Assembly (NCBI RefSeq): GCF_011601315.1
Contig: NZ_JAAORA010000007.1
Span: 1 to 64,000, forward strand
Length of the DNA: 64,000 bases
Reading direction: 5' to 3'
DNA from: Candidatus Chlorobium masyuteum
Lineage (GTDB): Bacteria; Bacteroidota; Chlorobiia; Chlorobiales; Chlorobiaceae
This document shows, one piece after another, positions 42,062 through 51,071 of the stretch. Each line of letters starts with the position of its first letter. Positions within the stretch are counted from its first letter, which is position 1. The position numbers and the translations under genes are program-made. The notes under the pieces are model-generated. The model was not told the origin of the DNA. It saw nothing but the letters and a program-made list of their open reading frames with translations, and searched no databases.

Positions 42062-43141
42062 ATGCATGATTTTTATACCCTTTTCCTGAGTGTTTTGGCC
42101 GCATCCTGGAGTGTGCTTCTCGAAGCCGCCCCTTTTGTGCTGCTCGGTTTTTTTATTGCCGGAGTGCTCAAGGCATTTGTTCCTGATGATTTTGTTGCCA
42201 CCCATCTTGGGGGCGGGGGAATGGCGAGTATTTTCAAGGCGTCATTATTTGGCATTCCCATTCCCCTGTGCAGTTGCGGAGTGCTTCCGGCTGCAGCAGG
42301 CCTGAAGAAACAGGGTTCCGGGAATGGTCCTGTTGCAGCGTTTCTTATTTCAACACCCGAAACCGGGGTGGACTCCATTGCGGTCTCCTGGGCGCTGCTC
42401 GATCCGCTGATGACCGTTATCCGGCCGGTTATTGCGCTTTTTATGGCTATTGCAACCGGTATTGCGGTTTCATTTGCCGGAAAGCAGAGCGCAAACGATG
42501 TTGCGGCTGACGCAGATAAACCGGGGGAGAGTGCCTGTGCATCTTCATGCTGCTGCGGTCATAAAAAGCAGGAAAAACTGACGGTTTCCGGAAAATTCAG
42601 GGAGGGTATGAGCTTTGCCTTCGGCGATCTCTTGAACGATGTCGGGCTCTGGCTCTTTATCGGTATCCTGCTCTCCGGCCTCATCTCGGTTTTTGTTTCA
42701 ACGGAAGTGGTAAGCCGCTATTTGTCGAATGAATATCTTTCGATGCTCGTGATGTTTATCGTTTCCGTGCCGCTCTATGTCTGCGCTACAGCTTCGACTC
42801 CGATCGTTGCCGCTCTGGCTCTGAAAGGCATATCCCCTGGAGCCGCCCTTGTGTTTCTTCTTGCCGGTCCGGCAACCAATGCGGCATCGCTCCCGGTGAT
42901 TTTCAGAATGCTTGGCAGAAAATCGGCTCTCATCTATCTGGCGAGCATTGTACTCATCGCTCTCATTGCGGGAGTAGTGGTCAATGACCTGTATGGATAC
43001 CTTGGCTACGATATCACCCATTGGGTCAGTAAAGGGGCTCACGAGGAGGCAGGCATTGTTTCCATTGCTGCATCTGTTGTGCTTCTCCTGCTTGTGCTGA
43101 AATCACTGCTGCCAAAAAAACAGCGTGGTCATTCCCATTAA
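42062..43141 (+). CDS. SO_0444-type permease, probable Cu/Zn efflux
   Basis: This 359-residue inner-membrane permease belongs to the DUF318/YraQ-SO_0444 family. It has two repeated blocks of four to five helices, with PIPLCSCGVLPAA and ISTPETGVDS in the first, and SVPLYVCATASTPI plus LLAGPATNAASLP in the second. A cytosolic loop between the halves carries SACASSCCCGHKK, a Cys/His cluster suited to metal binding. SO_0444-type proteins are annotated as copper/zinc exporters and often lie behind an ArsR-type repressor, as here. The conserved second-half Cys pair also occurs in YraQ. Confidence 0.88.
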   Translation: MHDFYTLFLSVLAASWSVLLEAAPFVLLGFFIAGVLKAFVPDDFVATHLGGGGMASIFKASLFGIPIPLCSCGVLPAAAGLKKQGSGNGPVAAFLISTPETGVDSIAVSWALLDPLMTVIRPVIALFMAIATGIAVSFAGKQSANDVAADADKPGESACASSCCCGHKKQEKLTVSGKFREGMSFAFGDLLNDVGLWLFIGILLSGLISVFVSTEVVSRYLSNEYLSMLVMFIVSVPLYVCATASTPIVAALALKGISPGAALVFLLAGPATNAASLPVIFRMLGRKSALIYLASIVLIALIAGVVVNDLYGYLGYDITHWVSKGAHEEAGIVSIAASVVLLLLVLKSLLPKKQRGHSH

Positions 43142-43203
43142 GAGTGTAATTCATCATATTTACGTTATATTTATGGCGTATTTATTTTTATGGATATGCT
43201 AAA

Positions 43204-43848
43204 ATGATGATTCAGGGTATGGTCAGTTTGTTCCGCTCGCTTGCAGGGATAGTGCTTCCTGTTGCTCTCCTCATCGCTCACTCTGTTACTGCTTTTGCTG
43301 CAGATGGATCTCCATATGGCGGTGACGCAGAGATCCTTCAGGCTTCGCATGGAGCGGGAAAGAGTTCAAGGGTGTCGCTTTCGGATGAAGAAGCCCAGCT
43401 CTACCGTCTGCTTATGGATTACCGCAGGAGTGAGGGGAAGCCTCCGATTCCTGTTTCACCAAACCTTTCGCGTGTTGCCCGGTTGCATGTTCGTGACCTT
43501 GAGGCACACCCTCCTTCAGGCTCATGCAACCTGCACAGCTGGTCGGAATATGGGTCGTGGCAGCCGGTCTGTTACAACGGAGGAGAGAGTGTACAGAGGA
43601 TGTGGAGCAAGCCGAGGGAGCTGACCTCCTACAACGGAAACGGCTTTGAGGTTGCGGCCTGTACGAGCAGCGGAAGGATGCTGCCATCACATGCGTTATC
43701 GCTCTGGGAGGGATCGTCAGCACACAATGCCGTAATCACCAACTCGGGAAAGTGGGAGCGGCTTCAGTGGAATGCGGTCGGGGTGGCCATCTCCGGTTCA
43801 TACGCCGTTGTCTGGTTCGGAGAGGAATCCGACCCTTCAGGCAGATAG
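43204..43848 (+). CDS. Secreted CAP-domain protein
   Basis: The 214-residue product has a signal peptide (cleavage after SVTAFA near residue 32) and a CAP/SCP/PR1 domain: LLMDYRRSEGKPPI, VSPNLSRVARLHVRDLE, then SCNLHSWSEYG and the late HNAVITNSGKW and NAVGVAISGSYAVVWFGE. CAP proteins are extracellular or periplasmic and their function is seldom known. Several Cys (about four) may form disulfides. It lies between metal genes but need not share their role. Confidence 0.85.
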   Translation: MMIQGMVSLFRSLAGIVLPVALLIAHSVTAFAADGSPYGGDAEILQASHGAGKSSRVSLSDEEAQLYRLLMDYRRSEGKPPIPVSPNLSRVARLHVRDLEAHPPSGSCNLHSWSEYGSWQPVCYNGGESVQRMWSKPRELTSYNGNGFEVAACTSSGRMLPSHALSLWEGSSAHNAVITNSGKWERLQWNAVGVAISGSYAVVWFGEESDPSGR

Positions 43849-43915
43849 CCTTACCTGCCGGTTCCAACGTATGGGGATCAATGCCGCATCCTCACTCACT
43901 CCCATCTTTATGTGC

Positions 43916-46201
43916 TTATCGATCCAGCTTTTTTGCTTTCAGGCGCAATGAGTTGCTTACTACCGAGACGCTGCTTCCGGCCATCGCAAGTCCTGAAAAT
44001 ACCGGGTTCAGAAAGATTCCCCAGAAAGGGTAGAGTGCACCTGCAGCAAGCGGTATGCCGATGATGTTGTAGATAAAAGCCCAGAAGAGGTTCTGGCGTA
44101 TAACATTCATGGTGGCGCGTGAGAGGGTGATGGCTTGAGCAACCTTGTTGATATCGCCCTTCAGCAGGGTTATACCGGAGGACTCTATGGCAATATCGGT
44201 TCCCGTTGCCATGGCAATGCCGACATCGGCCTGTGCAAGGGCCGGAGCATCATTGATGCCGTCACCCGCCATGGCAACCTTCCTCCCTTCAGACTGAAGC
44301 GCCTTTATTTTAGCCGCCTTTTCTGTGGGGAGAACCTCAGCAATCACCTCATCTATGCCGACCTGACCAGCCATGTAGTTCGCCGCAGCACGGTTGTCGC
44401 CGGTCAGCATGATGACCTTCAGCCCTCTCTTGTGCAGTGCCGCTACGGCCGCCTTTGCCTCGGTTTTGACGGTGTCACTGAGCGCAATCAACCCCAGAGC
44501 GATCCGGTTCTCTTCAATCATGACGACGGTCTTTCCCTCTGCCTGAAGCCTCCTGACTTCGGCCAGTTCTCTTTCAGCCGCCACAGGTTTGCGGATAGTA
44601 ACCGGCAGTCCGGCAATGGTTGCCGACACCCCCATCCCCTCAAGTGCTTTGAATTCCGAGATATCCCTGAGGGTGATCGAGCGCCTCTTTGCCTCGTCAA
44701 GAATAGCCTCTGCCAGAGGGTGTTCGGAGCGGTTTTCAACACTGCCCGCGATCTGCAGCAGCGACTCGGGAGTTGTTCCTTCACAGAGAGGGGTGACATC
44801 GGTAACCTTCGGGCTTCCGGTGGTAATGGTGCCGGTTTTGTCAAACACAACGGTATCGATCGAGCTGAGTTTTTCAAGGCTTTCGGCGTTGCGGATAAGG
44901 ATGCCGTATTCAGCCCCTTTGCCGATGCCCACGATGATGGCGGTCGGGGTTGCAAGCCCGAGTGCACAGGGGCAGGCGATCACAAGAATGCCGACCATGC
45001 CCGATATGGCGTAGGAGAGTGCAACTGAAAAACCGAGGTATGAGGAACCGACAGTGATCCAGATCAGGAAGGTTGCAGCCGCAATAATGAGCACAACGGG
45101 CACAAAAATCCCTGCGATTTTGTCGGCAATCTCCTGTATCGGCGCTTTTGACCCCTGCGCCTCTTCAACCATCCGGATGATGCGGGCCAGAACCGTGTCG
45201 GAGCCGACGTTTGATGCCCTGAAGGTGAAGGAGCCCTGTTTGTTGATCGTGCCGCCGATAACTTCATCCCCGCTCTTTTTATCAGCAGGAATGGACTCTC
45301 CGGTCACCATCGATTCGTCTATTGCGGAGAACCCTTCAATGATGATGCCGTCTACCGGAAGTTTTGCCCCGGGTTTGATGATAACCGTATCGCCTTTTCT
45401 GACCGCTTCAGCCGCGATCTCCATCTCTTTTCCCTCCCTGAGCACAATGGCGGTTTTGGCCTGAAGATTAATCAGCTTTTCAATGGCTTCACCGGTTTTC
45501 ATCCTTGAGCGGGCTTCAAGATATTTGCCGAGCAGAACAAAACCGATCACGACAATGGTAACGTCGAAGTAGGTGTAGTCGGGCACGCGCAGCAGCTCCC
45601 GCAGTGAGGGGATAAGGGTGATAAGTGCACTGTAGACGTATGCCGTGAGGGTACCGATGCCGATGAGGGTGTCCATGCTTGCGGCTCCGCTCTGCAGGAA
45701 CATGACGATGCCGTGCAGGAATGGTGCTCCGATCCTGAAGACAAACCAGGTGGCAAGAACCATGGAGATAATATTGAAGAGCTCCATAGGAATCGGCAGG
45801 TTCGGCACACTCTCGATAAACCTTGAGCCGATATCCCACATCATGAGGATAAAGACAAGCAGGGCTATCGGCAGGGCAAACTGCACTTTTGCTTTCTGAT
45901 CAAGAAGCGCCTGCTCTTTCTCCTCCTTCAGGCGGATAGCTCCGGAGGCTGCGATTTTCTGCATTTCCCCGGCGCCTGTGGCTCCCGGCTCAGCCGCAAT
46001 GGCATAGCCATATCTGCTGACGGCATCATTGAGTGCTTCAACCGGAAGGGTTTCATGGTCGAAAGCAATGGTGACCTTCTCTGTGGCAAGATTGACATCT
46101 GCGCGGGTGATTCCCTCAACCTTTGAGAGCTTTTTGGTGATGATGGCTGCACAGCTTGCGCAGTGCATCCCTTTCACGCTGTATGTTCCGGTCGTTGTCA
46201 T
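43916..46201 (-). CDS. copA: Copper-translocating P1B-type ATPase
   Basis: This 761-residue pump exports Cu(I) from the cytosol. One N-terminal HMA domain with GMHCASC precedes the eight-helix core, which has the membrane site ACPCALGLATPT, the phosphorylation loop DKTGTITTG, the HP motif (EHPLAEAI) and the hinge GDGINDAPALAQ. TGES (MVTGES) marks the actuator domain. The sixth-helix CPC with late-helix Asn/Met/Ser residues indicates copper. The start codon overlaps the end of the DUF305 gene by four bases, so the two are co-translated. Confidence 0.95.
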   Translation of the reverse strand: MTTTGTYSVKGMHCASCAAIITKKLSKVEGITRADVNLATEKVTIAFDHETLPVEALNDAVSRYGYAIAAEPGATGAGEMQKIAASGAIRLKEEKEQALLDQKAKVQFALPIALLVFILMMWDIGSRFIESVPNLPIPMELFNIISMVLATWFVFRIGAPFLHGIVMFLQSGAASMDTLIGIGTLTAYVYSALITLIPSLRELLRVPDYTYFDVTIVVIGFVLLGKYLEARSRMKTGEAIEKLINLQAKTAIVLREGKEMEIAAEAVRKGDTVIIKPGAKLPVDGIIIEGFSAIDESMVTGESIPADKKSGDEVIGGTINKQGSFTFRASNVGSDTVLARIIRMVEEAQGSKAPIQEIADKIAGIFVPVVLIIAAATFLIWITVGSSYLGFSVALSYAISGMVGILVIACPCALGLATPTAIIVGIGKGAEYGILIRNAESLEKLSSIDTVVFDKTGTITTGSPKVTDVTPLCEGTTPESLLQIAGSVENRSEHPLAEAILDEAKRRSITLRDISEFKALEGMGVSATIAGLPVTIRKPVAAERELAEVRRLQAEGKTVVMIEENRIALGLIALSDTVKTEAKAAVAALHKRGLKVIMLTGDNRAAANYMAGQVGIDEVIAEVLPTEKAAKIKALQSEGRKVAMAGDGINDAPALAQADVGIAMATGTDIAIESSGITLLKGDINKVAQAITLSRATMNVIRQNLFWAFIYNIIGIPLAAGALYPFWGIFLNPVFSGLAMAGSSVSVVSNSLRLKAKKLDR

Positions 46202-46779
46202 AGGTAGGGATTTGTGTCAATAACGTTATACCACTCTTTTCTCCACTCCCTGAGCATGCCAAGCCCCCCCTTGAGGAACTGCTCCACAGCATCGGCATTG
46301 TCGAGTACTTCACTCCGGCTTGACTTCAGGCGGATCTCCCTGGTCATGCGGACGCCATTTTCATGATGAGCTATCAGAGCATTAAGGAATCGCAGCTCCA
46401 GCTTGCTGTCACTGCTGCCGAGGTTCGCTACCTCCGGGTCCCGGACCTTTCGCTGGTCCCCATACCACTCCTTTTTCCATTGGTAGAGCTCGGCTATGGC
46501 CACCGGCTCGTTTTTCAGGATCTCCTTGCACAGATTTCGGATCTCCGTCCGCTGGCTTATCGAGGCCTTTTCAGCAAGCAGGATTGCTCCCCGGTGGTGG
46601 GCGATCATGCCGTCAAGGTAGCGCAGGTCAACCCATTTATCCGCCTGACCAAGATTCATGGTGTTTTTGTCATACATGGAGAGGGAGTACTGGGGAGTGA
46701 GCCAGTACCCCGCACCGATGCCGATTACTGCCATGACTATACTCAGCGCAACGGCCAGGGAGAGAGAGATGTTTTTCAT
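46198..46779 (-). CDS. DUF305 family membrane-anchored protein
   Basis: The 193-residue protein has an N-terminal signal or anchor helix and two copies of the DUF305 motif: MIAHHRGAILLAEKA and LIAHHENGVRMTREI, each with paired His and a downstream Trp/Met-containing helix. It faces the periplasm. DUF305 proteins are frequent beside copper pumps, and the His residues could bind metal, although no biochemical role is settled. It is the upstream partner of copA. Confidence 0.88.
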   Translation of the reverse strand: MKNISLSLAVALSIVMAVIGIGAGYWLTPQYSLSMYDKNTMNLGQADKWVDLRYLDGMIAHHRGAILLAEKASISQRTEIRNLCKEILKNEPVAIAELYQWKKEWYGDQRKVRDPEVANLGSSDSKLELRFLNALIAHHENGVRMTREIRLKSSRSEVLDNADAVEQFLKGGLGMLREWRKEWYNVIDTNPYL

Positions 46780-46855
46780 TGATTTTCCAGGAAAAGATTG
46801 AAACCAGTTGTGGCAGCTTTATAAATCGAGTGAGAACAGATTAACAGAGTTGCCC

Positions 46856-48226
46856 TTATTTCACATTGATAACACCCCGCGGCACACCCATGGCGCAGGT
46901 GATTTTATAGCTTCCCGGATTTTTTGCAGTGAACTCCATAATAACCGGTTTGCCTTTTACCAGAGACTGCGGTTTTTCGTAGAGACCGGGAATCATGATG
47001 GTGCTCATGCATCCGGAACCGCTGTCGCGGGTGTCAACCACAACTCGTACCTTCTGGCCTGCTTTGACCTGAAAGGCGGAGGGTGTAATATCCTCATTTT
47101 TGGTATAGATAGTTCTGACAACAGTTGTGTTGTCACCGGAGAGTGAAGCTTCTGTCTGGTTTGCTACAGCAGCCACTGCAACACGGTCAGAGGTCCCGGG
47201 AATGGAGCTTCCGGCTCCGGTGAACGTCGTGATGACAGGAAACCGGTCATTCAGATTGTAGAGTGAGAAGAAGATGATGAGCATTCCGGCAGTTTTCATA
47301 TAAAGTCTGGATGTGCGGGCGCTGCTGCCGAGTTTCATGCTTGAAAAACCGATGATGAAGAGCGGGAGTGTGGTGCCGAGTACAAAAAAGAGCATGATGA
47401 GCATTCCAGCCGATGCTGAGCCGGAGAGTACTGCTGCGCCTTCAGCTGCCATGGTGAAGCCGCATGGTACCGCTATGGTCATAACCCCGGCACCGGCGGC
47501 CTGCAGTGGAGTGGATTTTCTGTTTGCGGCTTTTGAGGGTCGAGCTTTTTTCGGCAGAGCAATGCTGAAACGGTTAAAGAAGGTAAAGCCGAGCATCTGC
47601 AGCGCAGGTACAATCATCAGGAGTGAAATGGTTACGATCATAAACGATGTAAATGCGGGCGAGAGACGGATGGTTTCGCCAACAAGCCCGAGCAGCGCAC
47701 CGAAGAGTGTATAGGTTGCAATACGCCCGATGTTGAAAAAGAGATGGGGTTCAAGTTTATGAAGGAGCGATTCATCTCCCTTGTATTGTGCCATCCATCG
47801 CGAAGAGAGCGAAAGAAGCACTCCGCTGACGAGTGCAGCGCAGCTCGAAAGCCCCGCAAGAAGACCGAAGAGAAAGAGCGCGCCAAAGGAGCTTGCCGTG
47901 CCGATTGCCGGGATACTTTGCAGTCCGGAATAGGAGATTGTGGTAACAAATCCTGTTATGATCAGCGCTACGGCAGCAGCTTTCAGGAGATCATCAAAAC
48001 TGTTCTTTGGTGCAGGGGTGTCGGAAAAGGTATAGGCTCCGTTGGAAAAGAGTGCGTTCAGCTCCCCGGCTGTAACGTTTTCGCCCTCATAGCTCACCCT
48101 TACCGTTCCCTTTGCCATGGATGCTTCGGCCTCGGTAACTTTTCCTGACTCAAGCAGCGTCTCTTCAATAATCTCTTTACACGCCGGGCAGTACATGCCT
48201 TTGACTGTATAGGTATGGTGCTTCAT
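46856..48226 (-). CDS. HMA-SafE/UreH-like membrane-cupredoxin fusion protein
   Basis: Start ATG 48226 (MKHHTYTVKGMYCPACK). Residues 1-70 are a heavy-metal-associated domain with GMYCPAC. Residues about 85-330 are a six-helix membrane domain of the sulfite-exporter TauE/SafE or UreH-like type, with two repeated LFGLLAGLSSCAAL/MTIAVPCGFTMAAEG blocks. Residues about 360-456 form a cupredoxin-like domain with CMSTIMIPGLYEK and ITCAMG as likely copper ligands (Cys, Met). The domain order suggests metal delivery or efflux across the inner membrane with a periplasmic copper acceptor. It sits between copA/DUF305 and the two-component system. Confidence 0.85.
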   Translation of the reverse strand: MKHHTYTVKGMYCPACKEIIEETLLESGKVTEAEASMAKGTVRVSYEGENVTAGELNALFSNGAYTFSDTPAPKNSFDDLLKAAAVALIITGFVTTISYSGLQSIPAIGTASSFGALFLFGLLAGLSSCAALVSGVLLSLSSRWMAQYKGDESLLHKLEPHLFFNIGRIATYTLFGALLGLVGETIRLSPAFTSFMIVTISLLMIVPALQMLGFTFFNRFSIALPKKARPSKAANRKSTPLQAAGAGVMTIAVPCGFTMAAEGAAVLSGSASAGMLIMLFFVLGTTLPLFIIGFSSMKLGSSARTSRLYMKTAGMLIIFFSLYNLNDRFPVITTFTGAGSSIPGTSDRVAVAAVANQTEASLSGDNTTVVRTIYTKNEDITPSAFQVKAGQKVRVVVDTRDSGSGCMSTIMIPGLYEKPQSLVKGKPVIMEFTAKNPGSYKITCAMGVPRGVINVK

Positions 48227-48335
48227 AATCATATGGTAATGGATAGATTTACTGCAAGGTTTATAGATGTATCAGCTATTACCTGTAGTGAACTGGTAAA
48301 GGTTCCATTGCCGGGTTCTGCCAGCTGTATAGAGA

Positions 48336-48356
48336 GTAACAGATATCGTGCCAAAC
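48336..48356 (-). promoter_or_regulatory. Possible sigma-54-like promoter of the HMA fusion gene
   Basis: On the minus strand TTGGCACG is followed by ATAT and CTGTTA; the -24 box is perfect and the -12 box has GT for GC. It lies about 120 bases upstream of the ATG at 48226 and next to a sigma-54-activator gene. Weak evidence. Confidence 0.25.
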
Positions 48357-48496
48357 CCGGCGAGGCCTGTTCCAGGCGGGAGGGCGTTCTCTGTATGATG
48401 AAAGATATGGAGAATATTCTACACTCAGGGTTGACTATTCTCCAGTTGCCGGAGGGGAAGTGCGACGTGAAGAGCAGGGCATAACGCCGGATCCGG

Positions 48497-49852
48497 TTAT
48501 TTCCCGGACTGTTCGATACCATACTTCTCAATCCGGTAGATGAGGGTATGGCGGGGTATTCTGAGAAAACGGGCAGCGGCGGTCTGGTTCCAGCCATTGC
48601 GTTCAAGCGCTTCAACCACAATTTCCCGTTCCAGTTGCTCAAGCGGGTACCCCTCTTCCGGCAGCCGGAGTATGGCACGGCCAGCCGTTCTCTTCTCCCG
48701 GAATTTGGAGGGCAGTTCATCCGCGGTTATGGTATCGCTGTTTCGCATGATAAGGAGTCGCTCGACGGTGTTTTCAAGCTCACGCACGTTTCCGGGCCAG
48801 TCATACTGCTGCAGCAATGCAAGCGAGCTCTTCTCAAAGGTGACCGCTTCTCCTCCATGTTTTGATGAGAAATAGCGGACAAGGAGCTGAATGTCATCCC
48901 GTCGTTCGCGAAGCGGGGGAAGATGGAGAGGGATGACGGCGAGCCGGTAGTAGAGATCTTCGCGGAAGGAGCCTTCTGCCACAGCCCGGTCGATATCAAG
49001 ATTGGTGGCTGATATGACCCGGACATCAAGTTTTTCAACCTTTGTGCCCCCAACCGGTTCAACCTCTTTTTCCTGCAGTGCCCTGAGGAGTTTCGGTTGC
49101 AGTTCAAGCGCGAGTTCGCCAACCTCATCAAGGAAGATGGTTCCGCCGTTGGCAAGCTGGAATTTTCCGGTTTTCTCCTTTATCGCCCCGGTAAATGCAC
49201 CCCTTGTATGGCCGAAGAGCTCGCTCTCAAGCAGGTCACGGGGAATTGCTGCACAGTTTATGGTAACAAACGGGCCATCCCTGCGTGAACTGGCGGCATG
49301 GAGGGAGCGGGCGACAAGCTCTTTTCCTGTGCCGGATTCACCGGTGATGAGTACTGAAGCCTCGGTGTCAGCCACCTTGCGGATCACCGCAAAGAGATCT
49401 TCCATCTCTTTTGAAGAACCGATGATGGTGCGGAAATCCTCTCTGTCGGAGAGTACCCGTTTGAGTCGGCGGTTCTCTTCGCTCAGGCCGGAAAACTGCA
49501 ATGCTTTTTTGACCGTAAGGCGGAGCGAGTCGCGGTTGAAGGGTTTGGTGATATAGTCGTAGGCTCCGGCCTTCATGGCTTCAACGGCGGCATCAACACT
49601 TCCGAAGGCGGTTATGATGATCACCAGCGTTTCCGGAGAGCGCTCCCGGACGCTTTTGAGCACCTTCATGCCATCCATTCCCGTCATTTTCATGTCGGTG
49701 ATGACCAGGTTCGGCCCGAACACCTCAAGGCGCATCAACCCCTCTTCACCCGAGGCGGCGGCCTCTACTTCATATCCCTCTTCAAGCAGGTTATATTCAA
49801 GGACTCTGCGGAGTGAGGTGTCGTCGTCAATGACAAGGATTTTTGCTTTCAC
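48497..49852 (-). CDS. NtrC-family sigma-54-dependent response regulator
   Basis: The 451-residue protein has a receiver domain (phosphorylated Asp in VITDMKMTG), an AAA+ sigma-54 activator domain with Walker A GESGTGKE, the sigma-54 contact loop GAFTGA and Walker B GTIFLDEVGE, and a Fis-type helix-turn-helix at the C-terminus (NQTAAARFLRIPRHTLIYRI). Phosphorylation by the adjacent kinase would allow it to open sigma-54 promoters. Its ATG overlaps the kinase stop by four bases. Metal response is suggested only by location. Confidence 0.94.
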   Translation of the reverse strand: MKAKILVIDDDTSLRRVLEYNLLEEGYEVEAAASGEEGLMRLEVFGPNLVITDMKMTGMDGMKVLKSVRERSPETLVIIITAFGSVDAAVEAMKAGAYDYITKPFNRDSLRLTVKKALQFSGLSEENRRLKRVLSDREDFRTIIGSSKEMEDLFAVIRKVADTEASVLITGESGTGKELVARSLHAASSRRDGPFVTINCAAIPRDLLESELFGHTRGAFTGAIKEKTGKFQLANGGTIFLDEVGELALELQPKLLRALQEKEVEPVGGTKVEKLDVRVISATNLDIDRAVAEGSFREDLYYRLAVIPLHLPPLRERRDDIQLLVRYFSSKHGGEAVTFEKSSLALLQQYDWPGNVRELENTVERLLIMRNSDTITADELPSKFREKRTAGRAILRLPEEGYPLEQLEREIVVEALERNGWNQTAAARFLRIPRHTLIYRIEKYGIEQSGK

Positions 49853-50967
49853 GTTGCTTCTCCCGGCTGAGGCAGTTGTAACGGGAGTCTGATGGTTACG
49901 GTTGTGCCATTTGCCGCTTCACTCTCAACCTTCAGCGTCCCTTTATGGTTTTCAATGATGTTTTTCGTGATCGCCAGTCCCAGTCCGGTTCCGTCAGACT
50001 TGGTGGTAAAAAAGGGCTCAAATATTCTTTCCATTGCCGCTTTTTCAACTCCCGGTCCGCTGTCGCGGAAACGGATCTCGCAGAAAGCATGCTCTGCAAT
50101 TGTCGTGGATATGGTGACGCGCCCGCCCTCCGGCGTTGCCTGCAGGGCGTTGATGATGATGTTCAGGAATGCCTGGCGCAGCTTTTCGCTGTCGGCCATA
50201 ACGATCATCGCAACAGAGTTTGGCTGAAGCTGTAGTGCAACCTGCCGTTTGCGGGCATCGTTCATCACCAGGGTTACGATTGTCTCCAGCTCATCCTGAA
50301 CCCAGCAGGGCTTCATCGCCATCGGCTGCTGGCGCGCCATGTGCAGAAACTCCTCCACCACACGGTTCAGTCGTTCGGTCTCGCGGATTTGTATATCGAT
50401 GAACTCATGTTTGGGGTTGCCGGTTGGGTAGTCGTCCCGGAGAATTTCGGCGGTTCCACGGATGGAGCTGAGCGGGTTGCGGATTTCGTGCGCAAGAACT
50501 GCCGCCATCTCTCCGAGGGTAGAGAGTTTTTCCGCCCTCCGTAACTGCTCTTCAATGATGATGGTCTCTGCTGACTGTTCCTGCAGTTTGCGATAGGACT
50601 CGGTCAACTCGCGGCTGCTTTTCTGAAGCTCTCCGGTTCTTTCCCGTTCCCGTTGTGACAGCATCCCGGTGACGGTTCCGACTGTATTGTAAAGCAGTAT
50701 CTCAAGGTATTTTTCCATCTCCATGCCGGGGTGGCCGCCCCACTGGTAGAGTATGTGAGGGGCATAGAGGATGCTGACGAAGAGTGAACAGAAGAGACCG
50801 CCCCGGAAGCCGAACCAGAGCCCCGACAGGATGATCGGCAGATAGTAGAGCCGCTGGAAGATGTCGTGAAGATAGGGAAGCTGGAGCGGCGTCAGGTAGT
50901 GCAGCAGGCTGATGGCGATAACCGAGGCTGCCAGTGAGAGCGTCCGGATGCGTGTTGCTGTTTCCAT
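49849..50967 (-). CDS. Membrane sensor histidine kinase
   Basis: The 372-residue kinase (ATG 50967) has a short N-terminal membrane part of about four helices (LHYLTPLQLPYL..., SGLWFGFRGGLFC...), a coiled-coil linker (about 115-155), the phospho-acceptor HAM motif in MAAVLAHEIRNPLSSIRG, and the ATP-binding N, G1 and G2 boxes: LNIIINALQAT, FRDSGPGV and DGTGLGLAITKNI. It resembles the NtrB/ZraS group of partners for NtrC regulators. The sensor has no large periplasmic domain, so the stimulus may be in the membrane. Confidence 0.92.
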   Translation of the reverse strand: METATRIRTLSLAASVIAISLLHYLTPLQLPYLHDIFQRLYYLPIILSGLWFGFRGGLFCSLFVSILYAPHILYQWGGHPGMEMEKYLEILLYNTVGTVTGMLSQRERERTGELQKSSRELTESYRKLQEQSAETIIIEEQLRRAEKLSTLGEMAAVLAHEIRNPLSSIRGTAEILRDDYPTGNPKHEFIDIQIRETERLNRVVEEFLHMARQQPMAMKPCWVQDELETIVTLVMNDARKRQVALQLQPNSVAMIVMADSEKLRQAFLNIIINALQATPEGGRVTISTTIAEHAFCEIRFRDSGPGVEKAAMERIFEPFFTTKSDGTGLGLAITKNIIENHKGTLKVESEAANGTTVTIRLPLQLPQPGEAT

Positions 50968-51071
50968 GTGTTCCGACCTCACTCTATTGGCATGGTTCAG
51001 GGTTCAAACGAACGGTGTTCGCACTAAATATACCCTTTTTCAGCATGGGCAGTTCCCCCGAAAACATCTGT

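Noticed and set aside
44135-45028. A 297-codon plus-strand frame
   Set aside because: It is antisense to copA within its conserved core and shows no known domain.
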